Shown here: positions 17,230-26,020 of the stretch, piece by piece | Position numbering within the stretch: the stretch's first letter is position 1 | Layout of the letters: each line of letters begins with the position of its first letter | Assembly: GCA_027622555.1 (NCBI GenBank) | Contig: JAQBYJ010000014.1 | Span: forward strand, 1-64,000 | Length of the DNA stretch: 64,000 bases | Direction of reading: 5' to 3' | Source: Verrucomicrobiota bacterium | GTDB lineage: Bacteria; Verrucomicrobiota; Verrucomicrobiia; Opitutales; UBA2995 | Notes under the pieces: model-generated | Told to the model about the DNA's origin: nothing | Database searches by the model: none | What the model saw: the letters and a program-made list of their open reading frames with translations, nothing else | Position numbers and translations under genes: made by a program

Positions 17230-20200
17230 CGTTTCAAAAACATTTCATCAAGGTTCAAGAGTGCATTCCCCACTAGCGTCCATGCTGCAAATGCTGCGGC
17301 ATCGGCGTGGTCAGGTAAATCACCAATAGGATCCGTTGCCATGATTACCGCATTCTCTTGATTATTGGAGTAGTGCTGTTTGGTGGCATGAAACAGTTTG
17401 ACGAGAGCGGCTGTTTCCTTCGATGAGGGTGCCCTGACCAGACTCAGTTGAAAGCCGTGAGCTATCTTCGCTTCAACACCACCGTCGAAAGCAGCCATAC
17501 GTCGACCGAGACCTTGAGCAGCTTCGATGTAAACGGGATCATTTAACGTGACGAGAGCCTGAAGTGGAGTGTTGGTATTGGCTCGACGGATAGTGCATAT
17601 CTCGCGATTGGGGGCATCGAACGCAGTCATGGAAGGGTAGGGGTTGGACCTTCTCCAGGTGGTATAAATCCCGCGTCGATGTTTGTCCTCCCCCTCACTG
17701 GTTTTCCAGTCGGTCTTCCCTCCAAATGCGGCTGTCAGCCCCATTTCAGGCTGTAGCGGTCGAACAGATGGGCCAAACATCGTTGGGCTAAGCAGTCCAC
17801 TGACTGCGAGTGCCTGGTCGCGAATCATCTCCGCCGAGAGGCGGAATCGAGGTCCACGAGCCAGCAGTCGGTTATCCGGATCTCGGACGTAGTGTTCGGG
17901 AGTGACTTTGGACGTTTGCCGATAGGTTGCGGAGCTTACCATCAAATTCAAAAGATGTTTTATGTCCCATCCACTTTCAATCAGCTCGACTGCCAGCCAA
18001 TCCAATAACTCGGGATGAGAGGGCACTTCTCCTTGCGAGCCAAAATCTTCTGAGGTGGCGACTAGTCCAATTCCAAAAATGGCTTCCCAATAGCGGTTGG
18101 CAACGACCCGGGCTGTGAGTGGGTTGTTCTTGTCTGTCAGCCAATAGGCTAAGCTCAACCGGTTGGGTTTCTGTTCACCAGCTAATGCATGAAATGCTCC
18201 TGGGATTCCTGGGGATACTTCGGGTCCAATATCCGTATAGCTTCCACGATATTGGAGAAAGGTTTGGCGTTGGTGGCCCTTGGCCACTTCACGCATCACA
18301 GGAACTTCGGTCTCCGGTTTAATCGCCTCCAAGGCTTTTTCAATGCTCGCGATCTTTTTAAGTTCAGCCTTGGAGCCTGGGTCATGTTGGGCAAAGAATT
18401 CAAACAACTGAGCTTCCTCTTCTGCCGTTCGTTGCTTCGCTTGTGTTCTTAAAGCGGATTCCAGCTCCTGGGGAATGGCCGGCATCGGTGCATCCTCATA
18501 GCTTACGAATAACCTGAAGCGTTTTAACTTTTTGTTGGGGAAGTTTTGTCGGAAAATAAATTCCAGTTTTGCGTCCTCCGGAATGGTTAAAGGTGTTTCC
18601 AATTCGAACACGGCTTCGTTAACCGCATTCAAATTTCCATCCACCGCCCAACCGGTAAACCGGTCACTCGAATTTCCATCCAACAGGTCCTTGGCTACAT
18701 ACCATTCCTGCTCGAAGCTGGCGGTGGGATTAGTGAACTTGAGTCTTGGAACTCTCTTTTTCTTGGTCTCTGCCTCTTCCGTTTCTTCTGACTCTTCCTC
18801 CTCTCCCTCAGATTCTGTTTCCTCTTGTCCAAACTCAACCAATCGAACCTCGAACTCGTTCAGCACCCAGACTTTCTCATGCGCCTGCACTTCCAGTTTG
18901 ATTCCTGTGATCTGACCCTGTCCTTCGGGGGCTGCTGTGGTAATCGTCAGATGCTCTTGTGGTGCGGGGTTGTCAGTTACTTCAATGATTCCCTGCTCAT
19001 CGATGGTGAGTGGTGCCTTTGAGCTGGCCTTCATTTCTGTTGGAGAAGGCCGTAGGGTTTGCCAACTGCCTCCTTTAGTCAGTGCCTTTTCCCACTCGCC
19101 TCTGTGTTTATGTTGATTCTGATTCCTTAGCTTGTTCCTCAGCTCTTGTTTAAGAGTAACTAACTCAGCTTGTAGCTCCTCTCGTTCTTCGATTTGTGTG
19201 TTTGTGTAAATAGGCAAGAGAGGTCGCTCATCCTTGCGATCTTCGTCAGCCGTATTGTTAAAAATCGCGAACATGTTGAAATATTCCGTCTGCGTTATCG
19301 GATCGTATTTGTGGGTGTGGCATTGCGCGCAATCGATCGTCGTGCCCATCCAAACAGCCATGGTGGTGTTGACTCGATCCACCACTGCCTCGTTACGAAA
19401 TTCCTCATCGTCCGTGCCTCCCTCGCTGTTCGTCTTGGTATTGCGATGAAAGGCGGTGGCCACAAGTTGGTCGACACCGGGATTTGGCAACAGGTCACCA
19501 GCGATTTGTTCGATGGTAAATTGATCGAAGGGTTTGTTTTCGTTGAAGGAGCGGATGACGTAATCTCGAAATGCCCAGATGGTACGCAGCGGGTCATCCG
19601 CATATCCAGCTGAGTCAGCATAACGTGCCAGATCCAACCACATCCGCGCCCAGTGTTCTCCGTAGGCAGGCTTCTCCAATAATCGTTCCACATAGCGTTC
19701 GTAGGCGCCGTTTTTTTTGTCGGCGAGGAATGCCTCAACTTCTTCAGGAGTCGGTGGGAGGCCCGTGAGATCAAATGCCGCTCGCCGAGCCAGTGCGTTT
19801 CGATCGGCTTCGGCTGAGAGTGCCAGGTTTTCGGATACAAGTTGTTTTGCTATGAAATGATCGATTGTATTTTTTAGACCTTTTGCTTTTACTTTTGGGA
19901 CTTTTGGACGTTCCGGCTTTTTGTAGGCCCAATGGACATCGTACTTTCCTCCTTCCTCAATCCACTGCTTAAGCAAGGCAATTTTACTTTCGTCCAAAGG
20001 CTCACCCTCTTTCTTTGGAGGCATACGATCGTCCTCATCCTCCGTGGTGATTAAATAAATCAGTTCACTCTCCTCGGGCTTTCCAGGAACTACCGCCGCG
20101 TAGTCGCCCAAATCCATGCGTGAACCGTCCTGAGTGTCGAGGCGGAGCCGCCCTGTTTTTTTGGAACCTCCTTTTCGAGCCTCTTCATCCGGACCATGAC

Positions 20201-20348
20201 AGGTATAACAATTTTCAGAAAGAATCGGCCGAATATCCCTGTTGAAATCCACCTTGGCCGTCACTGGGCCATGAATAGCAAACAGCAGGCTCCCCAGCGC
20301 GGTGCAGCGGGTGAGTTTAATAATACAATTCGGGGATATCTTGATCAT
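17226..20348 (-). CDS. PSCyt1-DUF1549-DUF1553 (PSD1) cytochrome-like protein
   Basis: A 1040-residue secreted protein with an N-terminal signal, one heme-binding motif CYTCHG at about residue 48 inside the planctomycete cytochrome c region (IRPILSENCYTCHGPDEEARKGG), a DUF1549/PSCyt2 domain (about 160-370, LAFDLTGLPPTPEEVEAFL-type, CAQCH at about 330), an acidic Glu/Ser linker near 500-530, and a C-terminal DUF1553/PSD1 domain (about 700-1000, RVVANRYWEAIFGIGLV, QALVTLNDPVY). These proteins pair with DUF1501 partners and are often tied to glycan or sulfatase loci; the reaction is unknown. The pair is read away from a 220-base upstream gap. Confidence 0.92.
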   Translation of the reverse strand: MIKISPNCIIKLTRCTALGSLLFAIHGPVTAKVDFNRDIRPILSENCYTCHGPDEEARKGGSKKTGRLRLDTQDGSRMDLGDYAAVVPGKPEESELIYLITTEDEDDRMPPKKEGEPLDESKIALLKQWIEEGGKYDVHWAYKKPERPKVPKVKAKGLKNTIDHFIAKQLVSENLALSAEADRNALARRAAFDLTGLPPTPEEVEAFLADKKNGAYERYVERLLEKPAYGEHWARMWLDLARYADSAGYADDPLRTIWAFRDYVIRSFNENKPFDQFTIEQIAGDLLPNPGVDQLVATAFHRNTKTNSEGGTDDEEFRNEAVVDRVNTTMAVWMGTTIDCAQCHTHKYDPITQTEYFNMFAIFNNTADEDRKDERPLLPIYTNTQIEEREELQAELVTLKQELRNKLRNQNQHKHRGEWEKALTKGGSWQTLRPSPTEMKASSKAPLTIDEQGIIEVTDNPAPQEHLTITTAAPEGQGQITGIKLEVQAHEKVWVLNEFEVRLVEFGQEETESEGEEEESEETEEAETKKKRVPRLKFTNPTASFEQEWYVAKDLLDGNSSDRFTGWAVDGNLNAVNEAVFELETPLTIPEDAKLEFIFRQNFPNKKLKRFRLFVSYEDAPMPAIPQELESALRTQAKQRTAEEEAQLFEFFAQHDPGSKAELKKIASIEKALEAIKPETEVPVMREVAKGHQRQTFLQYRGSYTDIGPEVSPGIPGAFHALAGEQKPNRLSLAYWLTDKNNPLTARVVANRYWEAIFGIGLVATSEDFGSQGEVPSHPELLDWLAVELIESGWDIKHLLNLMVSSATYRQTSKVTPEHYVRDPDNRLLARGPRFRLSAEMIRDQALAVSGLLSPTMFGPSVRPLQPEMGLTAAFGGKTDWKTSEGEDKHRRGIYTTWRRSNPYPSMTAFDAPNREICTIRRANTNTPLQALVTLNDPVYIEAAQGLGRRMAAFDGGVEAKIAHGFQLSLVRAPSSKETAALVKLFHATKQHYSNNQENAVIMATDPIGDLPDHADAAAFAAWTLVGNALLNLDEMFLKR

Positions 20349-20570
20349 TGGGTAGTATGGAAACAGTCCCTAGCACATGCCTGACCATTCGCCAATCGGA
20401 TTCAGTCCTTCTGAATGGCAACGATAAGTTGAAAGCAGAAGTCCACTATTCAGTTATCTTTCGATGAAAAAAAGTTTCGATGGATGAACGAAGCGTTTCA
20501 GATTCTACGAAACTGCTAACAGGAGATCGATTGACAGCGATTAATTTCAATACCCGAGACTGAATATCGC

Positions 20571-20813
20571 TTAACGGCATAATCGTTCTGCTCGTTCCCA
20601 GCCTGCTTGCCCACCATGCCGTTTCAATTGTTCAACCACCCAGTCTATATCGGTCATGCTTACCTGGAAGTTGGGCGGGCTACTCCAGAAGCAAGTGTCA
20701 TGAAAATCACGGAAGGCCTTCCGCGCTTCTCGAACGCGGACCATTTGCTTGGCATTTGTGGAAGCCAGAGCGCGTTTGCTTTTTCTCCCTCCAGACCGAC
20801 CAATCTTAGCCAT
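20571..20813 (-). CDS. small conserved hypothetical protein
   Basis: An 80-residue protein from the ATG at 20813 (MAKIGRSGGRKSKRAL), or 89 residues from 20840. A basic N-terminus is followed by MVRVREARKAFRDFHDTCFW and a C-terminal DIDWVVEQLKRHGGQAGWERA helix. I have the impression that similar short proteins recur next to nucleotidyltransferase or TA-type genes, but none lies beside it here. No function can be given. Bases 20349-20570 upstream of PSD1 hold nothing recognised. Confidence 0.6.
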   Translation of the reverse strand: MAKIGRSGGRKSKRALASTNAKQMVRVREARKAFRDFHDTCFWSSPPNFQVSMTDIDWVVEQLKRHGGQAGWERAERLCR

Positions 20814-20957
20814 ATAAGCCGATATTTCTTTGTTAACCATTGGGAATACAACAACATAAGCCGCTTATGATAACAAGCCTATTATCTAAAAGTGCCTAAG
20901 TTGCTGTTAGCTGGGGATTCAGTGCGTTTCCTTCAATATCGATGCTTGAGTCTTCGA

Positions 20958-20979
20958 TTGAAATATATAGTACTTTCAA
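20958..20979. promoter_or_regulatory. inverted repeat upstream of TPR copy 4
   Basis: TTGAAA and TTTCAA, separated by ten bases, form an inverted repeat 37 bases before the TPR copy 4 start. TTGAAA could also serve as a -35 box. No equivalent was seen before the other TPR copies. Confidence 0.25.
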
Positions 20980-21016
20980 GGGTCTACTCGTATTCTCCTA
21001 GCCATTTCTCTTCCTA

Positions 21017-21571
21017 ATGGATAAAGATTCTTCTACTGACTCATCCAAGCCCTCCTCTTCGACAGGCTCAAGAAAAGTGGCCCTCGCCGCATTCTGGCAA
21101 GAGCTGAAGCGGCGTCATGTCGTGCGGGTGGGAACCGTCTACGCGGTGGTGGCATGGTTGATCATCCAGATAGCCGCAACGACCTTTGAAGGCTTCGGTA
21201 TACCGGATTGGGCGTTTCGTTTTGTGGTGCTTATGGTTCTTTTGGGATTTCCTGTTTCCCTGATCATCGCCTGGGCGTTTGAGCTGACGCCGGATGGGAT
21301 CAAAACGACCAAACACGCCCGGGAAGAACAGGGCGAAGTTCCCCTATCGGAAAAGCAGGAACGCAAACGAAACCGGTTCACCTTTTTATTCGGAGCAGCC
21401 ATTCCCACCCTCATTTTTGGAGCCCTGGCCATTTATTTCTACTCGACTCGATCAGGTCCCCCTGTCTCGCCGGATGTCTCAGGAGGCGGATCGCCCCTCG
21501 CCTCTCTCCATCGCCCCTCCAAGTCACAGACTTGGACAAATCGATTGCCGTCCTCCCCCTCGCCAACATGA
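21017..21571 (+). CDS. TolB-like/TPR membrane protein, copy 4, N-terminal part (frameshifted)
   Basis: A 184-residue open frame with a Ser-rich leader (containing a CTTCGACAGGCTCA-type repeat), FWQELKRRHVVRVGTVYAVVAW, the three hydrophobic segments and the ELTPDGIKTTKHAREEQG loop. In the proline/serine linker (about 21490-21530) the paralogue continues in the next frame, so this product ends with about 20 non-homologous residues. The total span to the C-terminal stop is not a multiple of three. A real frameshift, an assembly error or an ongoing decay are all possible; there is no long homopolymer at the site. Confidence 0.7.
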   Translation: MDKDSSTDSSKPSSSTGSRKVALAAFWQELKRRHVVRVGTVYAVVAWLIIQIAATTFEGFGIPDWAFRFVVLMVLLGFPVSLIIAWAFELTPDGIKTTKHAREEQGEVPLSEKQERKRNRFTFLFGAAIPTLIFGALAIYFYSTRSGPPVSPDVSGGGSPLASLHRPSKSQTWTNRLPSSPSPT

Positions 21572-23175
21572 GTCCCGATCCTGAAAATGCTTTTTTTGCT
21601 GATGGAGTGCAGGAGGATATTTTGACTAACCTGTCGAAGATCGAAAAGCTTCTGGTCATCTCCCGCACTTCAACGCTCGGATACAAAGGCACGACCAAGA
21701 AGCTTAAAGAGATCGGCGAGGAACTGGGGGTCAGATACTTGGTTGAAGGCTCTGTCAGGCGTGCCGGCAATCAGGTCCTGGTGACCGCTCAGTTGATTGA
21801 CACCCAAACCGACGCCCACCTCTGGGCGGAGCAATACAATCGGTCGCTCGACGACATCTTCGCCATCCAGGCAGAGGTGGCCAAGGCAATCGCACGGCAA
21901 CTCAAAGCGGCCATTTTGCCTGAGGAAATCGTAAAGATCGAATACCGTCCCACTGAAAACCAGCAGGCCTACGATGCCTTTGTGCAGGCTCGATTGCAAA
22001 GTGGAGAAGAGGCCATTAATCTATTAGAAAAGTCCGTAGTGCTCGACCCTCAGTTTGCCGAAGCCTGGGCCTTACTTGCCCGGGAGCGCTGCAGGCTATG
22101 GGCCTTTCAGAGACGTCGGAATGATTCCAAACTATTGGCTGAAGCCCATTTTGCCTTCGAACTAGCCAAGCGGTTTGGACCTGAATTACCTGATATTCCC
22201 TGGGTTAAATCCTGTTTTGAAGAATTGGAGAATTTGGATTGGAAAGCTGAAACAGATTCTCTGTTGGAGGCCTTGGTGATCGATCCGGGATTTCACCCGG
22301 CAAGACGGGATTTGGCATTTAGGTACATCCTCGTGGGACGTTTCTCAGACGCACAATTCCATTTGGAATCCATTATTCGCTCCGACCCATTAGATTCCGC
22401 AACCAATGAAAGACTCATGGATATCTACGCACACCGGGGACTTTGGGAAAAGGCGGATGAGCTAATTCAGCTCAATCTCAACCGGAGCGATGACAAGGCA
22501 TCCTGGCAGATGAGGCAAGCAAACACCCATTACCTGCAAAGCGGCAATAAGGAGGCTTATATCAGGGCAATGGAGGAAATCCCCGAGTTTATAGACGAAC
22601 CGGGAGGCTTAGCCTGGAAAGCCGTGGTGGCTCGTGACTTTCAAAACGCCCTGCTTCATCTGGAAGAAATGGATTCCAGTAGTTCCGAGAGTTCCAAGCG
22701 CTTCCAACTTAATATTCGCAGCGCGGGATTATACTTAATGCCCCACCATTTGCTCTCCGCAATCTTGTGGCGTGAATTGGATGACGAGGTAAAATCTCGG
22801 GACGAACTGTCCAAGGCTAAAACTTATTTAGAAAGCTCCATTGAAAAGAGTCCGCTTGTTGGGTTGGATTTCTATTCTAATCTGATGATTAGCTATGCTC
22901 TGGAAGGAAACCGCGAAGAGTTTTTTGCCATTAGCAAACAGGTGGAAGAACGTATATCGAATCAAGCGGAATATCGTCGTGGTCATCAACCCTACCACTA
23001 TGTCTACAGAGCGATGGGACTGTTGTTACTCGGCGACGAGGAGGCCGCAATCGATGACTTGATTGTGGCCAGCAAATTCAAGGGACTTATCTTCCTCAAC
23101 CGCGAGCTCGACCTCTGGTTCATCTTCGACCGGCTGCGTGGGAATCCGCGCTTTGATAAATTGTTGGAGGATTAA
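21532..23175 (+). CDS. TolB-like/TPR protein, copy 4, C-terminal part (frameshifted)
   Basis: The continuation of copy 4 in another frame. It could be read alone from a TTG at 21532 as a 547-residue soluble protein but more likely belongs to the gene starting at 21017. It has the TolB N-terminal-like domain (DKSIAVLPLANMSPDPENAFF, LVEGSVRRAGNQVLVTAQLI) and TPR-like repeats ending in NRELDLWFIFDRLRGNPRFD. The stop codon overlaps, tail to tail, that of the AAA/DUF4143 gene on the other strand. Confidence 0.75.
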   Translation: MDKSIAVLPLANMSPDPENAFFADGVQEDILTNLSKIEKLLVISRTSTLGYKGTTKKLKEIGEELGVRYLVEGSVRRAGNQVLVTAQLIDTQTDAHLWAEQYNRSLDDIFAIQAEVAKAIARQLKAAILPEEIVKIEYRPTENQQAYDAFVQARLQSGEEAINLLEKSVVLDPQFAEAWALLARERCRLWAFQRRRNDSKLLAEAHFAFELAKRFGPELPDIPWVKSCFEELENLDWKAETDSLLEALVIDPGFHPARRDLAFRYILVGRFSDAQFHLESIIRSDPLDSATNERLMDIYAHRGLWEKADELIQLNLNRSDDKASWQMRQANTHYLQSGNKEAYIRAMEEIPEFIDEPGGLAWKAVVARDFQNALLHLEEMDSSSSESSKRFQLNIRSAGLYLMPHHLLSAILWRELDDEVKSRDELSKAKTYLESSIEKSPLVGLDFYSNLMISYALEGNREEFFAISKQVEERISNQAEYRRGHQPYHYVYRAMGLLLLGDEEAAIDDLIVASKFKGLIFLNRELDLWFIFDRLRGNPRFDKLLED

Positions 23176-24347
23176 ACCAGGAAATTCCTGTATCCGACAA
23201 CACGGATGCCGCTCCTGGTGTAATCTTGTTCGCCTCCGGTAACCAAAACCTTTTCTGGTGTAGTTGTTTTATGAGCACGATCCCACGCGTTGAATCCTTT
23301 ATTGAATTCCTTCGTCACTGTGAGAGCGGATTTGATTTCCAGCAAGTTCCACTCATCTTCTTTCCAAACGACGTCCACTTCATTGCCAATGTTGTCCCGA
23401 TAGAAATGCAAATCGGGTCGTTGACCTCGGTGGTATCGCTTTTTTACCAATTCACTGACCACAAGATTTTCGAATAATTGCCCGCGAAGAGGATGCGATT
23501 CCAGATGCCGCGGATTTTCGATTCCCAGCAAGTAGGAAACTAAGCCCACATCGTGGAAATAGAGTTTGGGAGTTTTCACCAAGCGCTTGCCTATATTGGC
23601 GTGATAGGGCGAAAGACGAAACAGGATGTAGCCGCTTTCCAGCAAGCTGATCCATTCTTTTACCGTTGTCTGCGAAACCCCCACTTCACTACCCAGGCTT
23701 TGCATGTTGAGCATCTGTCCTACACGACCGGCGCAAAGACGAGTTAACCTCACGAACGCATCCAGGTTTTTGATACTGCTGACCTGCAGCAAATCTCTTT
23801 GCACATAGGTTTCGAAGTAATCGCCGAGCGCTTGCGTTGGTGACAGGTTCTGCTCGTAGATACGGGGAAACCCACCCGTATAGAGCAGTTGGTCGATTGA
23901 AAGGTTTGTTCTGCTTTTTCCCAGCTCCTCCAAGGCGAACGGCAGCAGGCGGAACAACGCGGTTCGTCCTGCGAGTGATTGGCTGAGCGCTTCCCGCAAT
24001 GAATATTGCTGGCTGCCGGTCAAAACAAACATCCCATTTCGCTGGGCTTGGTCGACTACGACTTGAATCTCTGATAGGATTTCAGGTACATTCTGGATCT
24101 CGTCGATAATGGCGCCTTCGGGAAATCGTTGCAGAAAACCCTCGGGATCTTCCCGGGCAAATTCCCGCTCCGACAAACGTTCCAGATTGACGTAAGGCAA
24201 CTTTTTGAAGACGTGACGGCACAGGGTTGTTTTTCCTGACTGCCGGGGACCGGTAATGGTGATTACAGGGAACTGATGGAAACTTTCTTCCAAGTACTTT
24301 CCCAGTGTTCGCTCGATAAACATCTTTACAATTTCAAAGTAAAACAT
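23172..24347 (-). CDS. AAA_14 / DUF4143 ATPase
   Basis: A 391-residue protein of the AAA_14-DUF4143 type. The N-terminal ATPase shows Walker A GPRQSGKTT (about 33-41), Walker B AIIDEIQNV and sensor LTGSQQYSL. The C-terminal DUF4143 part contains a winged-helix-like segment (SLGSEVGVSQTTVKEWISLLESGYILFRL) and a nuclease-like strand EVDVVWKEDEWNLLEIKS. The start may be the ATG at 24347 or at 24323. These ATPases are common in bacterial accessory regions, with function poorly known. It sits between TPR copy 4 and a 3' TPR remnant, in a position that elsewhere holds a TA module. Confidence 0.88.
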   Translation of the reverse strand: MFYFEIVKMFIERTLGKYLEESFHQFPVITITGPRQSGKTTLCRHVFKKLPYVNLERLSEREFAREDPEGFLQRFPEGAIIDEIQNVPEILSEIQVVVDQAQRNGMFVLTGSQQYSLREALSQSLAGRTALFRLLPFALEELGKSRTNLSIDQLLYTGGFPRIYEQNLSPTQALGDYFETYVQRDLLQVSSIKNLDAFVRLTRLCAGRVGQMLNMQSLGSEVGVSQTTVKEWISLLESGYILFRLSPYHANIGKRLVKTPKLYFHDVGLVSYLLGIENPRHLESHPLRGQLFENLVVSELVKKRYHRGQRPDLHFYRDNIGNEVDVVWKEDEWNLLEIKSALTVTKEFNKGFNAWDRAHKTTTPEKVLVTGGEQDYTRSGIRVVGYRNFLV

Positions 24348-24362
24348 TGATATTGCAATATA

Positions 24363-24468
24363 TTTCTCAACCGCGAGCTCGATCTCTGGTTCATCTTCGA
24401 CCCTTCGACAAAGCTCAGGACAGGCCGGTTGCGGGGGAATCCCGGGCTTTGATGCGTTGTTGGATTGA
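24363..24468 (+). pseudogene. 3' remnant of a TolB-like/TPR gene with repeat insertion
   Basis: The stretch reads FLNRELDLWFIFD, then a 24-base insertion of the CTTCGACAAGCTCAGGACAG type (24402-24424), then the GNP...FDALLD ending, which is additionally shifted by one base. It is a decayed 3' end placed 50 bases before the next RHH-PIN module. Confidence 0.75.
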
Positions 24469-24490
24469 GTGGTGAATTAAGAATTGAAAG

Positions 24491-24514
24491 ATATGGATAA
24501 TATGATAGCCATAT
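24491..24514. promoter_or_regulatory. putative operator of RHH-PIN module
   Basis: ATATGG (24491-24496) and CCATAT (24509-24514) face each other five bases before the antitoxin ATG, with a TTGAAA box at 24484. Position and symmetry suggest autorepression. Confidence 0.35.
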
Positions 24515-24518
24515 ACAT

Positions 24519-24761
24519 ATGAATAAAACCACCATATTGTTGCCGGATGACCTGCAGAAGCGAGCCCGGAGTCTGGCTAAGAAAAACGGGACGACTTTGA
24601 GTGGGCTTATTCGAAAACAATTGGAGCAAGCGGTGACGGAGGATGGAGGTGCGACTCAAATCCGAAGTGAGGACCCGCTATTCAGCAATTGGAAACCTTC
24701 CGATGCGGATATTCCCTCCGATATGTCGGTTAATCACGATCGATACCTGTACGGAGAATGA
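24519..24761 (+). CDS. RHH antitoxin (VapB-like)
   Basis: An 80-residue protein with a ribbon-helix-helix N-terminus (MNKTTILLPDDLQKRARSLAKKNG, SGLIRKQLEQAV) and an acidic, aromatic tail (FSNWKPSDADIPSDMSVNHDRYLYG) that should occupy the PIN active site. It overlaps the toxin gene by four bases (ATGA). Confidence 0.85.
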   Translation: MNKTTILLPDDLQKRARSLAKKNGTTLSGLIRKQLEQAVTEDGGATQIRSEDPLFSNWKPSDADIPSDMSVNHDRYLYGE

Positions 24762-25174
24762 TTCCCGAAAAACTGTTCCTGGATACCGGTTGTTTTATTG
24801 CCCGCGAATTGGTGCGTGATCAATTTCACGAAAAGGCTTCGAGCGCCTGGACTAAGCTGGCAGATTCCCCATGCCAACTGTACAGTTCCGAACATGTTTT
24901 CGACGAATGCATAAGCTTGTTAGGCCGTCGCCACTCTTATGCCTTTGCCGCTGAATGCGGTGTCAATTATCTTAATACTCAATTAATTCACTGGTTGACT
25001 ACTACCGATGAGGATCTGCGGAACGCCCTTCGAATAATGAAGAAGTATGCTGATCAGGGAATCTCATTCACGGATTGCATCTCCATTGTATTAATGCAGC
25101 GCGAAGGATTGAAGCATGTATTCGGATTTGATCCTCATTTCACAGCCGCCCGGTTTAAACTTTGGCCGGAGTAA
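24758..25174 (+). CDS. vapC: PIN-domain toxin (VapC-like)
   Basis: A 138-residue PIN protein with acidic residues in KLFLDTGCFIARE (Asp8), SEHVFDECISLLG (Asp/Glu about 50) and GISFTDCISIVLM (Asp about 106), and a closing VFGFDPHFTAARF. It should be an endoribonuclease neutralised by the overlapping RHH protein. The module is flanked by a TPR 3' stump upstream and a TPR 5' stump downstream. Confidence 0.88.
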   Translation: MIPEKLFLDTGCFIARELVRDQFHEKASSAWTKLADSPCQLYSSEHVFDECISLLGRRHSYAFAAECGVNYLNTQLIHWLTTTDEDLRNALRIMKKYADQGISFTDCISIVLMQREGLKHVFGFDPHFTAARFKLWPE

Positions 25175-25252
25175 TCTGGGAGAATGTTCAACTCTCCTAC
25201 TCCTATTTAATCATACTTAAGTCTAATACGAATACTTCATGTTGTTGATTAG

Positions 25253-25410
25253 ACACCTTTAACTCCAAAGGACATTAATGCTCCTCCCAGTCCAGGCAAA
25301 GACTCTTCTCCGGATCCGATTGAACCTTCAGACCTCGCCTCCTTTTGGCAAGAGCTGACGTGTCCCTCATAGCCTGGCGACATGGGAAGGGCCGGGAGGT
25401 CGTCCTTGTT
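25253..25410 (+). pseudogene. 5' remnant of a TolB-like/TPR gene with small insertion
   Basis: The frame from 25253 reads a Pro/Ser/Asp leader, then DLASFWQELTCPS and a stop at 25370. DLASFWQEL is the start of the TPR paralogues and TCPS is the beginning of the insertion also seen at about 3770. Beyond it, GCGAC, GGGAAG and an AGGTCGTCC-like stretch align with the other remnant. There is no start codon, so it is a dead stump. Confidence 0.65.
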
Positions 25411-25420
25411 GCCAATCGTC

Positions 25421-25849
25421 CTACAATTCACCCGCTGACCAGAGGTCGATGATATCGATTTCCTCTTCGGTGACTTTCGCATTTCGGTGAATCCAAAGGT
25501 AGCTTTCTATGGGCATGTCCCCATCGAGCACTTCATCAAAGGTTTCACCTGCTTTTTCTTCCTGCTTGTCCGATGAATAGGTATCCCATTTGGAGTAGTT
25601 CACCTCGCCGCGGCCGTCTTTGACATGTTCGGCTACTTTCCAGGAAATGGGAGCAATGTAAGAATACCAGGGCCAGGTAACTTCGTTCGAATGGCAGTCG
25701 TAGCACTTGGCTTTGAGGATGGCTTTTACTTCGTCGGGAATTTCGGAATCGGCAATCTCCGGAGGATTCGTGCGATCGACAGGAACGAATTGGATGCCGA
25801 GGAATACGATTAGCAGGATGAGACCGGTTATTTTGAAAATCTTCTTCAT
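25421..25849 (-). CDS. heme-binding domain protein
   Basis: A 142-residue protein from the ATG at 25849, with an N-terminal membrane segment (about 7-22, ITGLILLIVFLGIQFVP) followed by AILKAKCYDCHSNEVTWPWYSYIAP, in which Cys49, Cys52 and His53 form a c-type heme site. This matches the Haem_bd family, small membrane-anchored periplasmic proteins. A longer start at 25939 is rejected because it would place the signal anchor internally. Partner and redox role are unknown. Confidence 0.85.
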   Translation of the reverse strand: MKKIFKITGLILLIVFLGIQFVPVDRTNPPEIADSEIPDEVKAILKAKCYDCHSNEVTWPWYSYIAPISWKVAEHVKDGRGEVNYSKWDTYSSDKQEEKAGETFDEVLDGDMPIESYLWIHRNAKVTEEEIDIIDLWSAGEL

Positions 25850-26020
25850 GGGAATTTGGAAACGCAGTTGCATCATTTCTCCTAGAGACTTATGCATTTG
25901 TCTATGATTAATTCGCTGGCTGGTTTTCCTGTAACCCATTTAGGGTGTTTTGAGTTTGCTGAGTAGCCAATAAATTTTCTTGGTTCGAAGGAATCTCTCG
26001 CATTGAATGAACGCTCACCT

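Noticed and set aside
764-25410. Integron or superintegron with TA cassettes
   Set aside because: No integrase gene and no attC-like folded sites between cassettes; the shared sequences are coding ends of TPR genes.
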